Shown here: piece after piece, positions 49,798 through 58,580 of the stretch
Numbering within the stretch: position 1 is the stretch's first letter
How the letters are laid out: each line of letters begins with the position of its first letter
Source of the DNA: JBDZVM01 sp040255675
GTDB lineage: Bacteria > Actinomycetota > Actinomycetes > Acidothermales > Acidothermaceae
Direction: 5' to 3'
Assembly: GCA_040255675.1 (NCBI GenBank)
Contig: JBDZVM010000004.1
Span: forward strand, 62,001-126,000
Length of the DNA: 64,000 nt
Translations under genes and position numbers: made by a program
Notes under the pieces: generated by a model
What the model was told of the DNA's origin: nothing
What the model saw: only the letters and a program-made list of their open reading frames with translations
Databases searched by the model: none

Positions 49798-50775
49798 ATG
49801 GCGATGACATCCGCGGTGAAAGATGAGCTGTCACGGCTGTCGGTCACCAAGACTTGCTGCCGCAAGGCGGAGACCTCCGCGCTGCTGCGTTTCGCGGGAG
49901 GGCTGCATCTGGTGGGCGGGCGCATCGTGATCGAAGCGGAGCTCGACACGGGCGCATCTGCCCGGCGGTTACGCAAGGACGTCGCGGAGCTGTACGGACA
50001 CAGCTCGGACGTCGCGGTCGTCGCGGCCGGAGGGCTGCGTAAGGGCACTCGCTACGTTGTCCGGGTTTCCAAGGACGGCGACCTGCTGGCCAAGCAAACC
50101 GGTCTGCTCGACGGCCGCGGCCGTCCAGTGCGGGGCCTGCCGCCGCAGGTGGTTTCGGGGGGCGTGTGCGACGCGGAGGCCGCGTGGCGAGGCGCATTTT
50201 TGGCGCACGGCTCACTGACCGAGCCGGGCCGGTCGTCAGCTCTCGAGGTGACGTGTCCAGGCCCGGAGGCGGCCCTGGCGCTCGTCGGCGCGGCGCGTCG
50301 GCTCGGGGTACAGGCCAAAGCTCGCGAGGTGCGAGGCGTCGACCGGGTCGTTATTCGTGACGGCGATGCGATCGGCGCGCTGTTGACCCGCCTGGGCGCG
50401 CACGACAGTGTGCTGGCGTGGGAGGAGCGCCGGGTGCGCCGCGAGGTGCGCGCCGCCGCGAATCGGCTGGCCAATTTCGACGACGCCAACCTGCGTCGTT
50501 CCGCGCGGGCCGCTGTGGCGGCGGGCGCGCGAGTCAAGCGGGCGCTGGAAATTCTCGGCGATGAGGCGCCGGAGCATCTCGTCGCGGCAGGGCATCTGCG
50601 TATGCAACATTCGCAAGCGTCGCTGGAAGAACTGGGCGCGCTTGCCGACCCGCCCATGACGAAAGACGCTGTGGCGGGCCGCATCCGCCGCCTGTTGGCG
50701 ATGGCCGACAAGAAGGCGCTTGAATTGGGTGTTCCGAGCACCGAAGCCGGCCTGACGCCGGACATGCTCGGCTAG
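49798..50775 (+). CDS. whiA: DNA-binding protein WhiA
   Basis: WhiA is a sporulation/cell-division regulator in Streptomyces and is conserved in Gram-positive bacteria. The 325-aa protein begins MAMTSAVKDELSRLSVTKTC, with CCRKAETSALLRFAGGLHLV. It has the two LAGLIDADG-like repeats (about residues 20-190, including GAFLAHGSLTEPGRSSALEV) and a C-terminal helix-turn-helix with LRMQHSQASLEELGALADPP and VAGRIRRLLAMAD. The ATG has GAAGGGA 9 nt upstream. It follows yvcK as in most actinobacteria. Confidence 0.97.
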   Translation: MAMTSAVKDELSRLSVTKTCCRKAETSALLRFAGGLHLVGGRIVIEAELDTGASARRLRKDVAELYGHSSDVAVVAAGGLRKGTRYVVRVSKDGDLLAKQTGLLDGRGRPVRGLPPQVVSGGVCDAEAAWRGAFLAHGSLTEPGRSSALEVTCPGPEAALALVGAARRLGVQAKAREVRGVDRVVIRDGDAIGALLTRLGAHDSVLAWEERRVRREVRAAANRLANFDDANLRRSARAAVAAGARVKRALEILGDEAPEHLVAAGHLRMQHSQASLEELGALADPPMTKDAVAGRIRRLLAMADKKALELGVPSTEAGLTPDMLG

Positions 50776-51114
50776 GCGTTGGCACACTCGGTCGTCGTGT
50801 AGCACGCGGTGGGCGGGAGCGTGGGTCGGCCGCGCCGCGCGCCGGAACCCGCGCGCAATGAGGCCGAAGTCGGGCCATTGGACCCTGATCGGCCGGGACG
50901 AATCCCGATGGCGGAGTCGCGGGGTCGATCCGTTAGGGTTGGCAGTGCCGACTCGCCCCCGGCGTCCGCGTGAATGTCGCCGCGGCACCTTCAACGGTGC
51001 CCCGCCTTTCACGCCCTACGGGTGTGCGCGGCGGCAGCGATCAGTGTTGATCGCTTCGGTCGATCATTACGAACGGCGATTGTCGGTTCCCTACAGGGGC
51101 GAGGAGATTCACTC
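50776..51114 (+). other. 339-bp intergenic region before gap
   Basis: No gene is supported. A TAGGGT box is visible near 50935, a small hairpin GGCACC-TTCAAC-GGTGCC lies at 50984-51001, and a palindrome at 51037-51054. The gap gene has its own ribosome site, GAGGAG (51101-51106). The region probably holds the promoter and leader of the glycolytic run. Confidence 0.6.
51037..51054. promoter_or_regulatory. Palindrome in the gap leader, candidate operator
   Basis: GCGATCA-GTGT-TGATCGC has two perfect 7-bp arms and lies 61 bp before the gap start codon. A regulator site for the glycolytic operon is possible; no family is indicated. Confidence 0.4.
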
Positions 51115-52125
51115 GTGGCTATTCGTGTTGGCGTCAACGGTTTCGGACGCATTGGGCGCAACTTCTATCGTGCTGTCGCCGCGTCGCAGGGCAGCAACCT
51201 TGAGATCGTCGCTGTCAACGACCTCACCGACACCAAGACCCTGGCCCACTTGCTGAAGTACGACACCACCCTGGGCACCTTCCCGGGCGATGTCCGCTCC
51301 GCGGAGGGCTCGATCACGGTCGACGGCAAAGAGATCAAGGTCCTCTCCGAGCGCGACCCGGCGGCGCTTCCGTGGGGCGAGCTGGGCGTCGACATCGTCA
51401 TCGAGTCGACCGGCCGCTTTACCAACGCCGACGACGCGCGCAAGCACATCACCGCTGGCGCGAAGAAAGTCATCATCTCCGCGCCCGCGAAGGGCGAAGA
51501 CGCGACATTCGTGCTCGGCGTGAACGACGGCGACTACGACCCCGCCAAGCACAACGTCGTCAGCAACGCGTCGTGCACGACGAACTGCGTGGCGCCGCTG
51601 GCGAAGGTGCTGCACGACGCGTTCGGTATCGCCAAGGGCTTCATGACCACGATTCACGCGTACACGAACGACCAGGTCACCCTCGACTTTCCGCACAAGG
51701 ATCTCCGGCGTGCCCGGGCCGCCGCGGTGAACATCATCCCGACGACGACCGGCGCCGCCAAGGCCGTCGCGCTCGTGCTGCCCGACCTCAAGGGCAGGCT
51801 CGACGGCTACTCGCTGCGCGTGCCGGTGCCGGTCGGCTCGATCACCGACCTGGTCGTCGAACTCGATCGCGAGGTCACCAAAGACGAAGTCAACGCGGCG
51901 TACAAGGCTGCCGCCGAAGGCCAGCTCAAGGGCTACCTCGCCTACAGCGAAGACCCGATCGTGTCGTCCGACATCGTCGGCTCGCCCGCGTCCTGCATCT
52001 TCGACTCGCCGCTCACGATGGCGAACGGCAACCAGGTCAAGGTCTTCGGCTGGTACGACAACGAGTGGGGTTACTCCAACCGCCTCGCCGACCTCACCGC
52101 GCTCGTCGCCGCTCGGCTCGGCTAG
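51115..52125 (+). CDS. gap: Glyceraldehyde-3-phosphate dehydrogenase, type I
   Basis: Gap oxidises glyceraldehyde 3-phosphate to 1,3-bisphosphoglycerate with NAD. The 336-aa protein begins MAIRVGVNGFGRIGRNFYRA, has catalytic Cys154 in SNASCTTNCVAPLAKVL, the phosphate-site THAYTNDQ preceded by catalytic His, and the C-terminal WYDNEWGYSNRLADL. The S-loop contains RRARAAAVNIIPTTTGAAKA. GTG 51115 has GAGGAG 8 nt upstream; the longer open frame is not family-like. It begins the gap-pgk-tpiA run. Confidence 0.98.
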   Translation: MAIRVGVNGFGRIGRNFYRAVAASQGSNLEIVAVNDLTDTKTLAHLLKYDTTLGTFPGDVRSAEGSITVDGKEIKVLSERDPAALPWGELGVDIVIESTGRFTNADDARKHITAGAKKVIISAPAKGEDATFVLGVNDGDYDPAKHNVVSNASCTTNCVAPLAKVLHDAFGIAKGFMTTIHAYTNDQVTLDFPHKDLRRARAAAVNIIPTTTGAAKAVALVLPDLKGRLDGYSLRVPVPVGSITDLVVELDREVTKDEVNAAYKAAAEGQLKGYLAYSEDPIVSSDIVGSPASCIFDSPLTMANGNQVKVFGWYDNEWGYSNRLADLTALVAARLG

Positions 52126-52134
52126 GGGCGCCGC

Positions 52135-53340
52135 ATGCGCACAGTCGACGACCTCGAGGTCGCCGGCCGTACCGTCCTGGTCCGGTCCGACCTCAACGTG
52201 CCGCTCAAAGACGGCGTCATCACCGATGACAAGCGGATCCAGGCGAGCTTGCCGACTATTCGCGACATCGCAGGCCGGGGCGCGCGCGTCGTCGTCATGG
52301 CCCACCTTGGTCGCCCTAAGGGCGTGACGCCGGAGCTCTCCCTTCGCCCGGTGGCCGAGCGGCTGCGACAGCTGCTCGGCCAGCCCGTCGCCTTCCCCGA
52401 GACGGCGGAGGGTGGCGTCGCTGGCCCCGCCGCGCAGGCGGCGGTGGCGAGCGCCGGGGCGGGCGCCGTCGTCCTGCTCGAGAACATTCGCTTCGAGACA
52501 GCGGAAACGAGCAAGGACGACGCCGAGCGGGCGGCATTCGCGCAAGCCCTCGCCGCGCTGGCCGGCGAGGGCGCCGCGTACGTGGGCGACGGTTTCGGCG
52601 CTGTGCACCGCAAGCACGCGAGCGTCTACGACCTGCCGAAGCTGCTGCCGCACGCGGCCGGCGGTCTCGTGCTCGCCGAAGTGAAGGTGCTCGAGCGGCT
52701 GACCGAAGACCTCGACCGCCCGTACGTCGTGGTGCTCGGCGGGGCGAAGGTCTCCGACAAGCTCGGCGTTATCTCCAACTTGCTCGACAAGGTCGACCGA
52801 CTGATCATCGGCGGCGGCATGGCCTACACCTTTTTGAAGGCGCAAGGGCTTGAAGTCGGCAACTCGCTGCTCGAGGCCGACCAGCTCGACACGGTGCGGG
52901 GTTTTCTCGCCGAAGCGGAAAAACGCGGCGTCGAGCTGGTGCTTCCGGTCGACGTGGTCGCGGCCACCCACTTCGCCGCCGACGCGGAACACGCCGTCGT
53001 CCCGGCTGACGCTATCCCCGCCGATCGCGAGGGTCTCGACATCGGTCCTGCCACCCGCGAAATTTTCGCCAGCAAGCTGGCCGACGCTCGCACAGCGTTC
53101 TGGAACGGTCCCATGGGCGTGTTCGAGTTCGATGCCTTCGCGGGCGGTACGAAGGCGCTGGCGCAGGCGCTTACCAGGGTGAATGGCCTTACCGTGGTCG
53201 GCGGCGGCGACTCCGCCGCGGCGGTTCGCAAGCTCGGCTTCGCGGAGAGCGACTTCGGCCATGTGTCGACCGGAGGCGGGGCAAGCCTCGAATACCTCGA
53301 AGGCAAGACGCTTCCGGGCCTGCAAGTTCTGGAGGACTGA
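52135..53340 (+). CDS. pgk: Phosphoglycerate kinase
   Basis: Pgk makes ATP and 3-phosphoglycerate from 1,3-bisphosphoglycerate. The 401-aa protein has the basic patch VLVRSDLNVPLKDG, the signature VVVMAHLGRPKG, LLENIRFETAE, VVLGGAKVSDKLGV, the hinge/nucleotide site FWNGPMGVFEFDAFAGGT and the C-terminal GGGDSAAAVRKLG ... VSTGGGASLEYLEGKTLPGL. It lies 9 bp after gap and 3 bp before tpiA. Confidence 0.98.
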   Translation: MRTVDDLEVAGRTVLVRSDLNVPLKDGVITDDKRIQASLPTIRDIAGRGARVVVMAHLGRPKGVTPELSLRPVAERLRQLLGQPVAFPETAEGGVAGPAAQAAVASAGAGAVVLLENIRFETAETSKDDAERAAFAQALAALAGEGAAYVGDGFGAVHRKHASVYDLPKLLPHAAGGLVLAEVKVLERLTEDLDRPYVVVLGGAKVSDKLGVISNLLDKVDRLIIGGGMAYTFLKAQGLEVGNSLLEADQLDTVRGFLAEAEKRGVELVLPVDVVAATHFAADAEHAVVPADAIPADREGLDIGPATREIFASKLADARTAFWNGPMGVFEFDAFAGGTKALAQALTRVNGLTVVGGGDSAAAVRKLGFAESDFGHVSTGGGASLEYLEGKTLPGLQVLED

Positions 53341-53343
53341 AAC

Positions 53344-54135
53344 GTGAGCCCGAAAAAGACTGGCCGAAAGCCGTTGATGGCCGGCAACTGGAAGATGAAT
53401 CTCAACCATCTCGAGGCGATCGCGCTCGTGCAGAAGCTGGCGTTCTCGCTCACTGACGCCGACTACGACGCGGTCGACGTCGCGGTCATCCCGCCGTTCA
53501 CCGACCTGCGCAGCGTGCAGACGCTGGTCGACGGCGACCGCCTGCGCATCACGTACGGCGCTCAAGACGTCTCGGCGCACGCCTCCGGCGCCTACACCGG
53601 CGAGATCTCAGCCGCCATGCTGGCCAAGCTGGGTTGCACGTTCGTCGTGGTGGGCCACTCGGAACGCCGGCAATACCACCACGAGGACGACGCGCTGGTA
53701 AACGCGAAGGTCAAAGCCGTGCTTGGCGCGGGCATAACGCCGATCCTTTGCATCGGGGAGCAACTGCACATCCGGCAAGCCAGCGACCACGTGCCGCACT
53801 GCCTGTCCCAACTCGACGGCGGCCTCGCCGGCCTCTCGGCCGACCAGGTGGCGAAGTCCGTCGTCGCGTACGAGCCGGTGTGGGCGATCGGCACCGGCGA
53901 AGTCGCCACGCCGCAAGACGCCCAGGAGGTCTGCGCGGCAGTGCGTGCGCGGGTCGCCGAACTGTACGACGCCGGCGTGGCCGAAGCGGTGCGGGTGCTC
54001 TACGGAGGGTCCGTCAAGGGAAATAACGCGGCCGGCATCATGGCGGAGGCCGACATCGACGGCGCGCTCGTGGGGGGTGCGAGCCTCGACGCCGATGACT
54101 TTGTGAACATTGTCCGATTTGAGAGTACAAATTAG
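53344..54135 (+). CDS. tpiA: Triosephosphate isomerase
   Basis: TpiA interconverts dihydroxyacetone phosphate and glyceraldehyde 3-phosphate. The 263-aa barrel has LMAGNWKMN (catalytic Lys), VVGHSERRQYHHEDD (catalytic His), VAYEPVWAIGTGEVATP (catalytic Glu and flexible loop) and the phosphate loop VLYGGSVKGNNA. The GTG start is 3 bp after pgk. In related genomes secG follows; here an oligopeptide transporter operon of about 6.2 kb comes first. Confidence 0.98.
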   Translation: MSPKKTGRKPLMAGNWKMNLNHLEAIALVQKLAFSLTDADYDAVDVAVIPPFTDLRSVQTLVDGDRLRITYGAQDVSAHASGAYTGEISAAMLAKLGCTFVVVGHSERRQYHHEDDALVNAKVKAVLGAGITPILCIGEQLHIRQASDHVPHCLSQLDGGLAGLSADQVAKSVVAYEPVWAIGTGEVATPQDAQEVCAAVRARVAELYDAGVAEAVRVLYGGSVKGNNAAGIMAEADIDGALVGGASLDADDFVNIVRFESTN

Positions 54136-54263
54136 CGTCACTTCGGAGACATCTCGCACAACGAGATCCACTTCGTAACTCTTGAGTCACGATCTGCGTT
54201 AGATTTCCGTCTGACGCTCGATCGCGGGGAAGTGCGGACATACAGTCACCGCGATCGGCGCGC

Positions 54264-54286
54264 GGGCCTGTGACGGGGTCAGGCCC
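54264..54286 (+). other. Hairpin in the leader of the peptide-transport operon
   Basis: GGGCCTG (54264-54270) pairs with CAGGCCC (54280-54286) around a 9-nt loop, 63 bp before the binding-protein ATG. It could be part of a leader structure or a weak terminator of the tpiA transcript; no T-tract follows. Confidence 0.4.
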
Positions 54287-54349
54287 GGTGTACGGGAGAG
54301 TCGTAACTACTTGCGGACCACCCACAAGGCGGTCGGAAGAAGGAGAGAC

Positions 54350-56179
54350 ATGCTCGGCAGACGTAGAGGGCTTCAAGCTGCAGCAGCACTTGCTGTGATT
54401 GCGCTTGCCGCATCCGGTTGTGGTGGCAGCAACGGAGGCGGAGGTAGCAGCGGAGGCAGTAGCAGCCCGGGCCAAAACACGAACGATAAAGGGTCTCCGC
54501 AGACCGGTGGCACGCTCCACATGCTCGGCACCGGCGATGTCGACTACATGGACCCGAACATCTCGTACTACTCGATCGGCTACCTGGCCCTTCGGATCTG
54601 GAGCCGGCAGCTCGTCACGTACCCGGCGGTCCCGGGTCAGACCACGCAGGTCGTGCCCGACATCGCGACGGAAATCCCCACCGTGAAAAACGGCGGCGTC
54701 AGCAAAGACGGCCTCACCTACAAGTTCACGATCAAGAAGGGCGTGAAGTGGGACACCAATCCCGCACGCCAGGTGACAGCCCAAGACGTCATCCGCGGGG
54801 TCAAGCGCACCTGCAACCCGGCTCAACCATTCGGTGGTCTGCCTGACTACCAGACCCTGATCGCGGGCTTCGACCAGTTCTGCCAGGGCTTCGCCAAGGT
54901 CGACCCCAAAGACGCCAAGGCGATCGCCGACTACCAAACCAGCCACGACGTCGAGGGCCTGAGCGTCGAGCCGTCGAACAACTTGACCGTTGTGTTCAAG
55001 CTGACGCAGCCGGCCTCGTACTTCACCTCCATGGTGTCGATGCCGGCGTTCTCCCCGGCCCCGGAAGAGTACAACCAGTACATTCCCGCGAGCGCCGATC
55101 TCGCCCAGCACACGATCTCCGACGGTCCGTACAAGATCAGTAGCTACAACCCAGCGCACGAGATCAAATTCGATCGCAACCCGGCGTGGGATTCCAAGAC
55201 CGACGATGTGCGCAAGGCGTACGTCGACGCGATCGACATCAGCCAAACCGGAAACCAAGACACCATTCAGCAGCAATTGAAGGCGAATGCTCCGAACGCC
55301 GACATGGAGTTCGACAGCTTCCCGCCCGTCTCCGCTGTTCCTGGCCTGATCTCGAGCAAGGACCCGAACTTCGTCCTTGGCCCGCAGGCGGCGTCCAACC
55401 CCTACATCGTGTTCAACACGGTTTCGCCGAACAACAACGGCGCGATGGGCAAGGTCGCGGTCAGGCAGGCGATCTCGGAGGCGATCAATCGCGCCAACCT
55501 GATCCAAGACGCGAACGGGCCGCAGGTCTCGCCGCCGCTGACTCACGTGCTGCCTGCTGGTATCTCGGGCACGAAGAGCAACACGAGCCCCGACCTGTAC
55601 CCGTATGACGCCGCGAAGGCAAAGAAAGACCTGGCCTCGGCTGGCTATTCGAACGGGATCGAGCTCAAGGTCTTGTACCGGCCGAAGTCTTCGCTGTCGA
55701 GCAAGATCTTTACAACCTTGCAGCAAGACCTTTCGCAAGCCGGCATCAAGGTCACCGGTGTGCCGTCGCCCAACGCCGACTTCTACACCAAGTACCTCGA
55801 GGTTCCCGACGTCGCGAAGAAGGGCACCTGGGACGCCGCGATCGCGGGATGGGGCGCCGACTGGTACGGCGACGCCGCGTTGTCGTTCTTTGGCCCGTTG
55901 TTCTCCGGCGAGCCGTCGTTCCCGCCGAACGGCAGCAACTTCGGCTTCTACAACAGCTCGAAGGTCAACGACCTGATCAAGAAGGCGAGTGCGGAACAAG
56001 ATGCGTCGAAGTCGGCGGACCTTTGGGCCCAGGCCGACAAGCAGGTGATGGAGGACGCCGCGTTCTACCCGATCACGGCGCCGAACCAGCCGGTGTATCA
56101 CGCGAGCCACGTGCATCACACCGTGTTCATTCCAGCGATCCAAAACTTCGACCCGACAAACGTCTGGCTATCGAAGTAG
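54350..56179 (+). CDS. Family 5 peptide ABC transporter substrate-binding lipoprotein
   Basis: This 609-aa lipoprotein is predicted to capture oligopeptides (or a related cargo) outside the membrane. The signal peptide ends in lipobox LAASGCGGS (Cys near residue 24), followed by a Gly/Ser linker. The mature part matches the SBP-5 family: GGTLHMLGTGDVDYMDPNIS, YKFTIKKGVKWDTNPARQVT, DVIRGVKRTCNPAQPFGGLP, RQAISEAINRANL and AAIAGWGADWYGDAA. ATG 54350 has AAGGAG closely upstream. It leads the operon, and a strong hairpin separates it from the ATPase genes. The ligand is not predictable. Confidence 0.94.
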   Translation: MLGRRRGLQAAAALAVIALAASGCGGSNGGGGSSGGSSSPGQNTNDKGSPQTGGTLHMLGTGDVDYMDPNISYYSIGYLALRIWSRQLVTYPAVPGQTTQVVPDIATEIPTVKNGGVSKDGLTYKFTIKKGVKWDTNPARQVTAQDVIRGVKRTCNPAQPFGGLPDYQTLIAGFDQFCQGFAKVDPKDAKAIADYQTSHDVEGLSVEPSNNLTVVFKLTQPASYFTSMVSMPAFSPAPEEYNQYIPASADLAQHTISDGPYKISSYNPAHEIKFDRNPAWDSKTDDVRKAYVDAIDISQTGNQDTIQQQLKANAPNADMEFDSFPPVSAVPGLISSKDPNFVLGPQAASNPYIVFNTVSPNNNGAMGKVAVRQAISEAINRANLIQDANGPQVSPPLTHVLPAGISGTKSNTSPDLYPYDAAKAKKDLASAGYSNGIELKVLYRPKSSLSSKIFTTLQQDLSQAGIKVTGVPSPNADFYTKYLEVPDVAKKGTWDAAIAGWGADWYGDAALSFFGPLFSGEPSFPPNGSNFGFYNSSKVNDLIKKASAEQDASKSADLWAQADKQVMEDAAFYPITAPNQPVYHASHVHHTVFIPAIQNFDPTNVWLSK

Positions 56180-56191
56180 TGACATGACCGC

Positions 56192-56227
56192 CCGTGGTGA
56201 GCCGGAATTGGTTCCGGCTCACCACGG
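56192..56227 (+). terminator. Strong hairpin between the binding-protein gene and the ATPase gene
   Basis: A perfect 16-bp stem (56192-56207 with 56212-56227) closes a TTGG loop, 12 bp after the binding-protein stop. There is no T-tract. Such an element commonly protects the upstream message and reduces read-through, giving more receptor than channel. It could also be a full terminator if the downstream genes have their own promoter. Confidence 0.65.
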
Positions 56228-56340
56228 CGGGCAGTTCGCTGCCGTGTCGACGCAACCCGTGGCAACGGCGGCCACCCTGGGGTAGAACCGAATTGGCTGG
56301 CCAGCTACAACTGGCGGCCACTACCGCCGACGGAGCACGC

Positions 56341-57387
56341 ATGCGCCTACTGGAGGTCGAAGACCTCAGCGTTTCCTTCCATACGCCTGACGGCGTTGTG
56401 AAGGCGGTGCAAAACCTCTCGTTCTCGCTCGACGCTGGCAAGACGCTCGGGATCGTCGGCGAATCCGGGTCAGGGAAGAGCGTCTCGACGCAGACCGTGA
56501 TGGGCCTGACCCGCGGCGCGAAAATCAGTGGGCGCGCGCTCTTCGAAGGTGTCGACCTGTTGTCTATGGACCAGGGCGACGCCCGCGCTCTGCGCGGCCC
56601 GCAGATCGCGATGATTTTTCAAGATCCGCTATCGAGTCTGCACCCGTATTACCGGGTCGGCTGGCAGATCGTCGAAATGATCCGGGCGCACGACAAGACG
56701 ATGTCGAAGGCAGCGGCACGTGCCCGGGCGATCGACCTGCTGCGTCTGGTTGGGATTCCCCAACCCGATCGTCGCGTCGACGACTTTCCTCACCAGTTCT
56801 CGGGCGGCATGCGACAGCGGGCAATGATCGCGATGGCGATGGCCTTGAACCCGAAGCTTCTGATCGCTGACGAGCCCACCACGGCACTCGACGTGACGGT
56901 GCAGGCTCAGGTGCTCGAGGTAATGAAGCGGCTTCAGGCGGAGTTCGGCACCGCGATCATCATGATCACCCATGATCTTGGCGTCATCGCTGACCTTGCC
57001 GACGACATCGTGGTGATGTACGCGGGCCGCGCCGTCGAGAAGGCGAATCGCGACGATCTTTTTTACGCCTACCATCACCCATATACCGAGGGCCTATTGC
57101 AGTCGCTGCCCGGCTATGGCGACCAGCGCGATCGCTTGCACCCGATCGACGGGCAGCCGCCGAGCTTGATCACGCTGCCGAGCGGTTGCGCTTTCCATCC
57201 CCGCTGTCCGTACGTGATGGATATTTGCCGTCGCGAGGTGCCGTCGCTGTACGACGTTCCAGGGCCTTCTCCGCACGTGTCGGCGTGCTTCGTGTCGAGA
57301 GACCCAGCGGAGCGGCAGGCGGCGCGCGCCGCGGTCGAGGCAAGGCTCGCCGGCGAGCCCGTCCCGAGCGGTGGAGGTGCACGGTGA
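56341..57387 (+). CDS. oppD: Peptide ABC transporter ATPase, OppD/DppD-like
   Basis: The 348-aa ATPase has Walker A GIVGESGSGKSVS, Q-loop MIFQDPLSSLHPY, signature FSGGMRQRAMIAMAM, Walker B LLIADEPTTALDV, switch His in MITHDLGVIADLA and the oligopeptide-type C-terminal domain with Cys-rich SGCAFHPRCPYVMDICRRE, which may bind an iron-sulfur cluster. ATG 56341 has GGAG 5 nt upstream; the longer open frame overlaps the hairpin region. It overlaps oppF by GTGA. Confidence 0.93.
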   Translation: MRLLEVEDLSVSFHTPDGVVKAVQNLSFSLDAGKTLGIVGESGSGKSVSTQTVMGLTRGAKISGRALFEGVDLLSMDQGDARALRGPQIAMIFQDPLSSLHPYYRVGWQIVEMIRAHDKTMSKAAARARAIDLLRLVGIPQPDRRVDDFPHQFSGGMRQRAMIAMAMALNPKLLIADEPTTALDVTVQAQVLEVMKRLQAEFGTAIIMITHDLGVIADLADDIVVMYAGRAVEKANRDDLFYAYHHPYTEGLLQSLPGYGDQRDRLHPIDGQPPSLITLPSGCAFHPRCPYVMDICRREVPSLYDVPGPSPHVSACFVSRDPAERQAARAAVEARLAGEPVPSGGGAR

Positions 57388-58535
57388 GCACGCACGAGTC
57401 CGCGGCCGCGACCTCCTCAAGCTCCGTCGCGCCAACCCCAGACGCTCGCGGCGACCACACCAGCGATGACGATGTCCTCGTTCGCGTCGAAAGCCTCGTC
57501 AAATATTTCCCGGTGCAGTCGACTGCCTTGAGGCGCTCGCGAGAAGCGGTGCACGCGGTCGACGGTGTCGATCTGGAGATTCGCAGGGGAGAAACCCTTG
57601 GGCTCGTCGGCGAGACAGGCTGTGGCAAGTCGACGCTTGCGCGTTGCGTAGCCCGGCTCTACGACGTCACGAGCGGCCGTATCCAGTTCGACGGCGCGGA
57701 CATCACGACGCTGTCGCGCCGGAAGATGCGGCCGTTTCGCCGCGACATCCAAATGATCTTCCAGGACCCCTACGGTTCGCTCAACCCCAGGCGGCGCGTC
57801 GGCTCCATCATCGCTGATCCACTCACGATCCACGGCGTCGGGGATTCACGGCGCGGCCGCAAGCGCGCCGTCCAAGAAGCGATGGAGCTCGTCGGCCTCA
57901 ACCCCGAGCATTACAACCGTTTCCCCGCTGAGTTTTCCGGCGGGCAACGGCAGCGAATCGGGGTTGCCCGCGCACTTGTCTTGCGGCCGAAGCTCATCAT
58001 CTGTGACGAACCGGTCTCCGCGCTCGACGTCTCGATCCAGGCGCAGATCATTAATCTGCTGGCCGACCTTCAATCTGAACTCGGTCTCACATATCTGTTT
58101 ATCGCGCACGACCTGTCGGTCGTGCGGCACGTCAGCGACCGAGTCGCGGTCATGTATCTCGGCAAGGTCGTCGAGATCGCGGCCGGCAGCGATATCTACA
58201 ACCATTCGCGTCACCCGTACGCGCGAGCGTTGCTGTCGGCGGTGCCACTACCAGACCCTGAACTTGCCAAGACGCGCGAACGGGTGATCCTCGTCGGCGA
58301 CGTCCCGTCTCCGATCGACCCCCCGCGAGGCTGCCGGTTCCATCCCCGCTGTCCCAAGGCGACGCAGGTGTGCGTCGATCAGGAGCCCGCGCTACTGCCG
58401 CGGTTCGACGACCCGCCGAACCACGCCGCGGCGTGCCACCATCCGGTTGCCGACGACGAAAACCTGGCCGACGCGCGCTCGACATTGTTTGGTGACGAGT
58501 CGGCGGTTGCCGAGCCCGGCGCGCTGTCGGGGTGA
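57384..58535 (+). CDS. oppF: Peptide ABC transporter ATPase, OppF/DppF-like
   Basis: The 383-aa ATPase has an N-terminal Ser/Thr/Ala-rich extension of about 30 residues, the OppF-type start LVKYFPVQS, Walker A LVGETGCGKST, Q-loop MIFQDPYGSLNPRR, signature FSGGQRQRIGVARAL, Walker B LIICDEPVSALDV and the C-terminal GCRFHPRCPKATQVCVDQEP. GTG 57384 has GGAGG 6 nt upstream and overlaps the oppD stop. OppD and OppF act as a heterodimer. Confidence 0.94.
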   Translation: MSTHESAAATSSSSVAPTPDARGDHTSDDDVLVRVESLVKYFPVQSTALRRSREAVHAVDGVDLEIRRGETLGLVGETGCGKSTLARCVARLYDVTSGRIQFDGADITTLSRRKMRPFRRDIQMIFQDPYGSLNPRRRVGSIIADPLTIHGVGDSRRGRKRAVQEAMELVGLNPEHYNRFPAEFSGGQRQRIGVARALVLRPKLIICDEPVSALDVSIQAQIINLLADLQSELGLTYLFIAHDLSVVRHVSDRVAVMYLGKVVEIAAGSDIYNHSRHPYARALLSAVPLPDPELAKTRERVILVGDVPSPIDPPRGCRFHPRCPKATQVCVDQEPALLPRFDDPPNHAAACHHPVADDENLADARSTLFGDESAVAEPGALSG

Positions 58536-58580
58536 GGCTGCGATGACGGTGCGAGTGATCAGCCAAGTAGGAGGCCGGCC

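Noticed and set aside
49720..49826. Reading yvcK straight through the N run to the stop at 49826
   Set aside because: The N length is a placeholder, so the frame after the gap is not known; only the part before the gap is annotated as yvcK.
51109..53580. Very long minus-strand open frame (about 820 codons) across gap, pgk and tpiA
   Set aside because: It is antisense to three certain genes. In high-GC DNA the frame opposite codon position 3 is usually open. The translation has no recognisable domain.
54038..56143. 700-codon minus-strand frame opposite the peptide-binding protein
   Set aside because: Same cause: complement of a GC-rich coding strand, Arg/Val/Asp-rich product, no ribosome site at its start.
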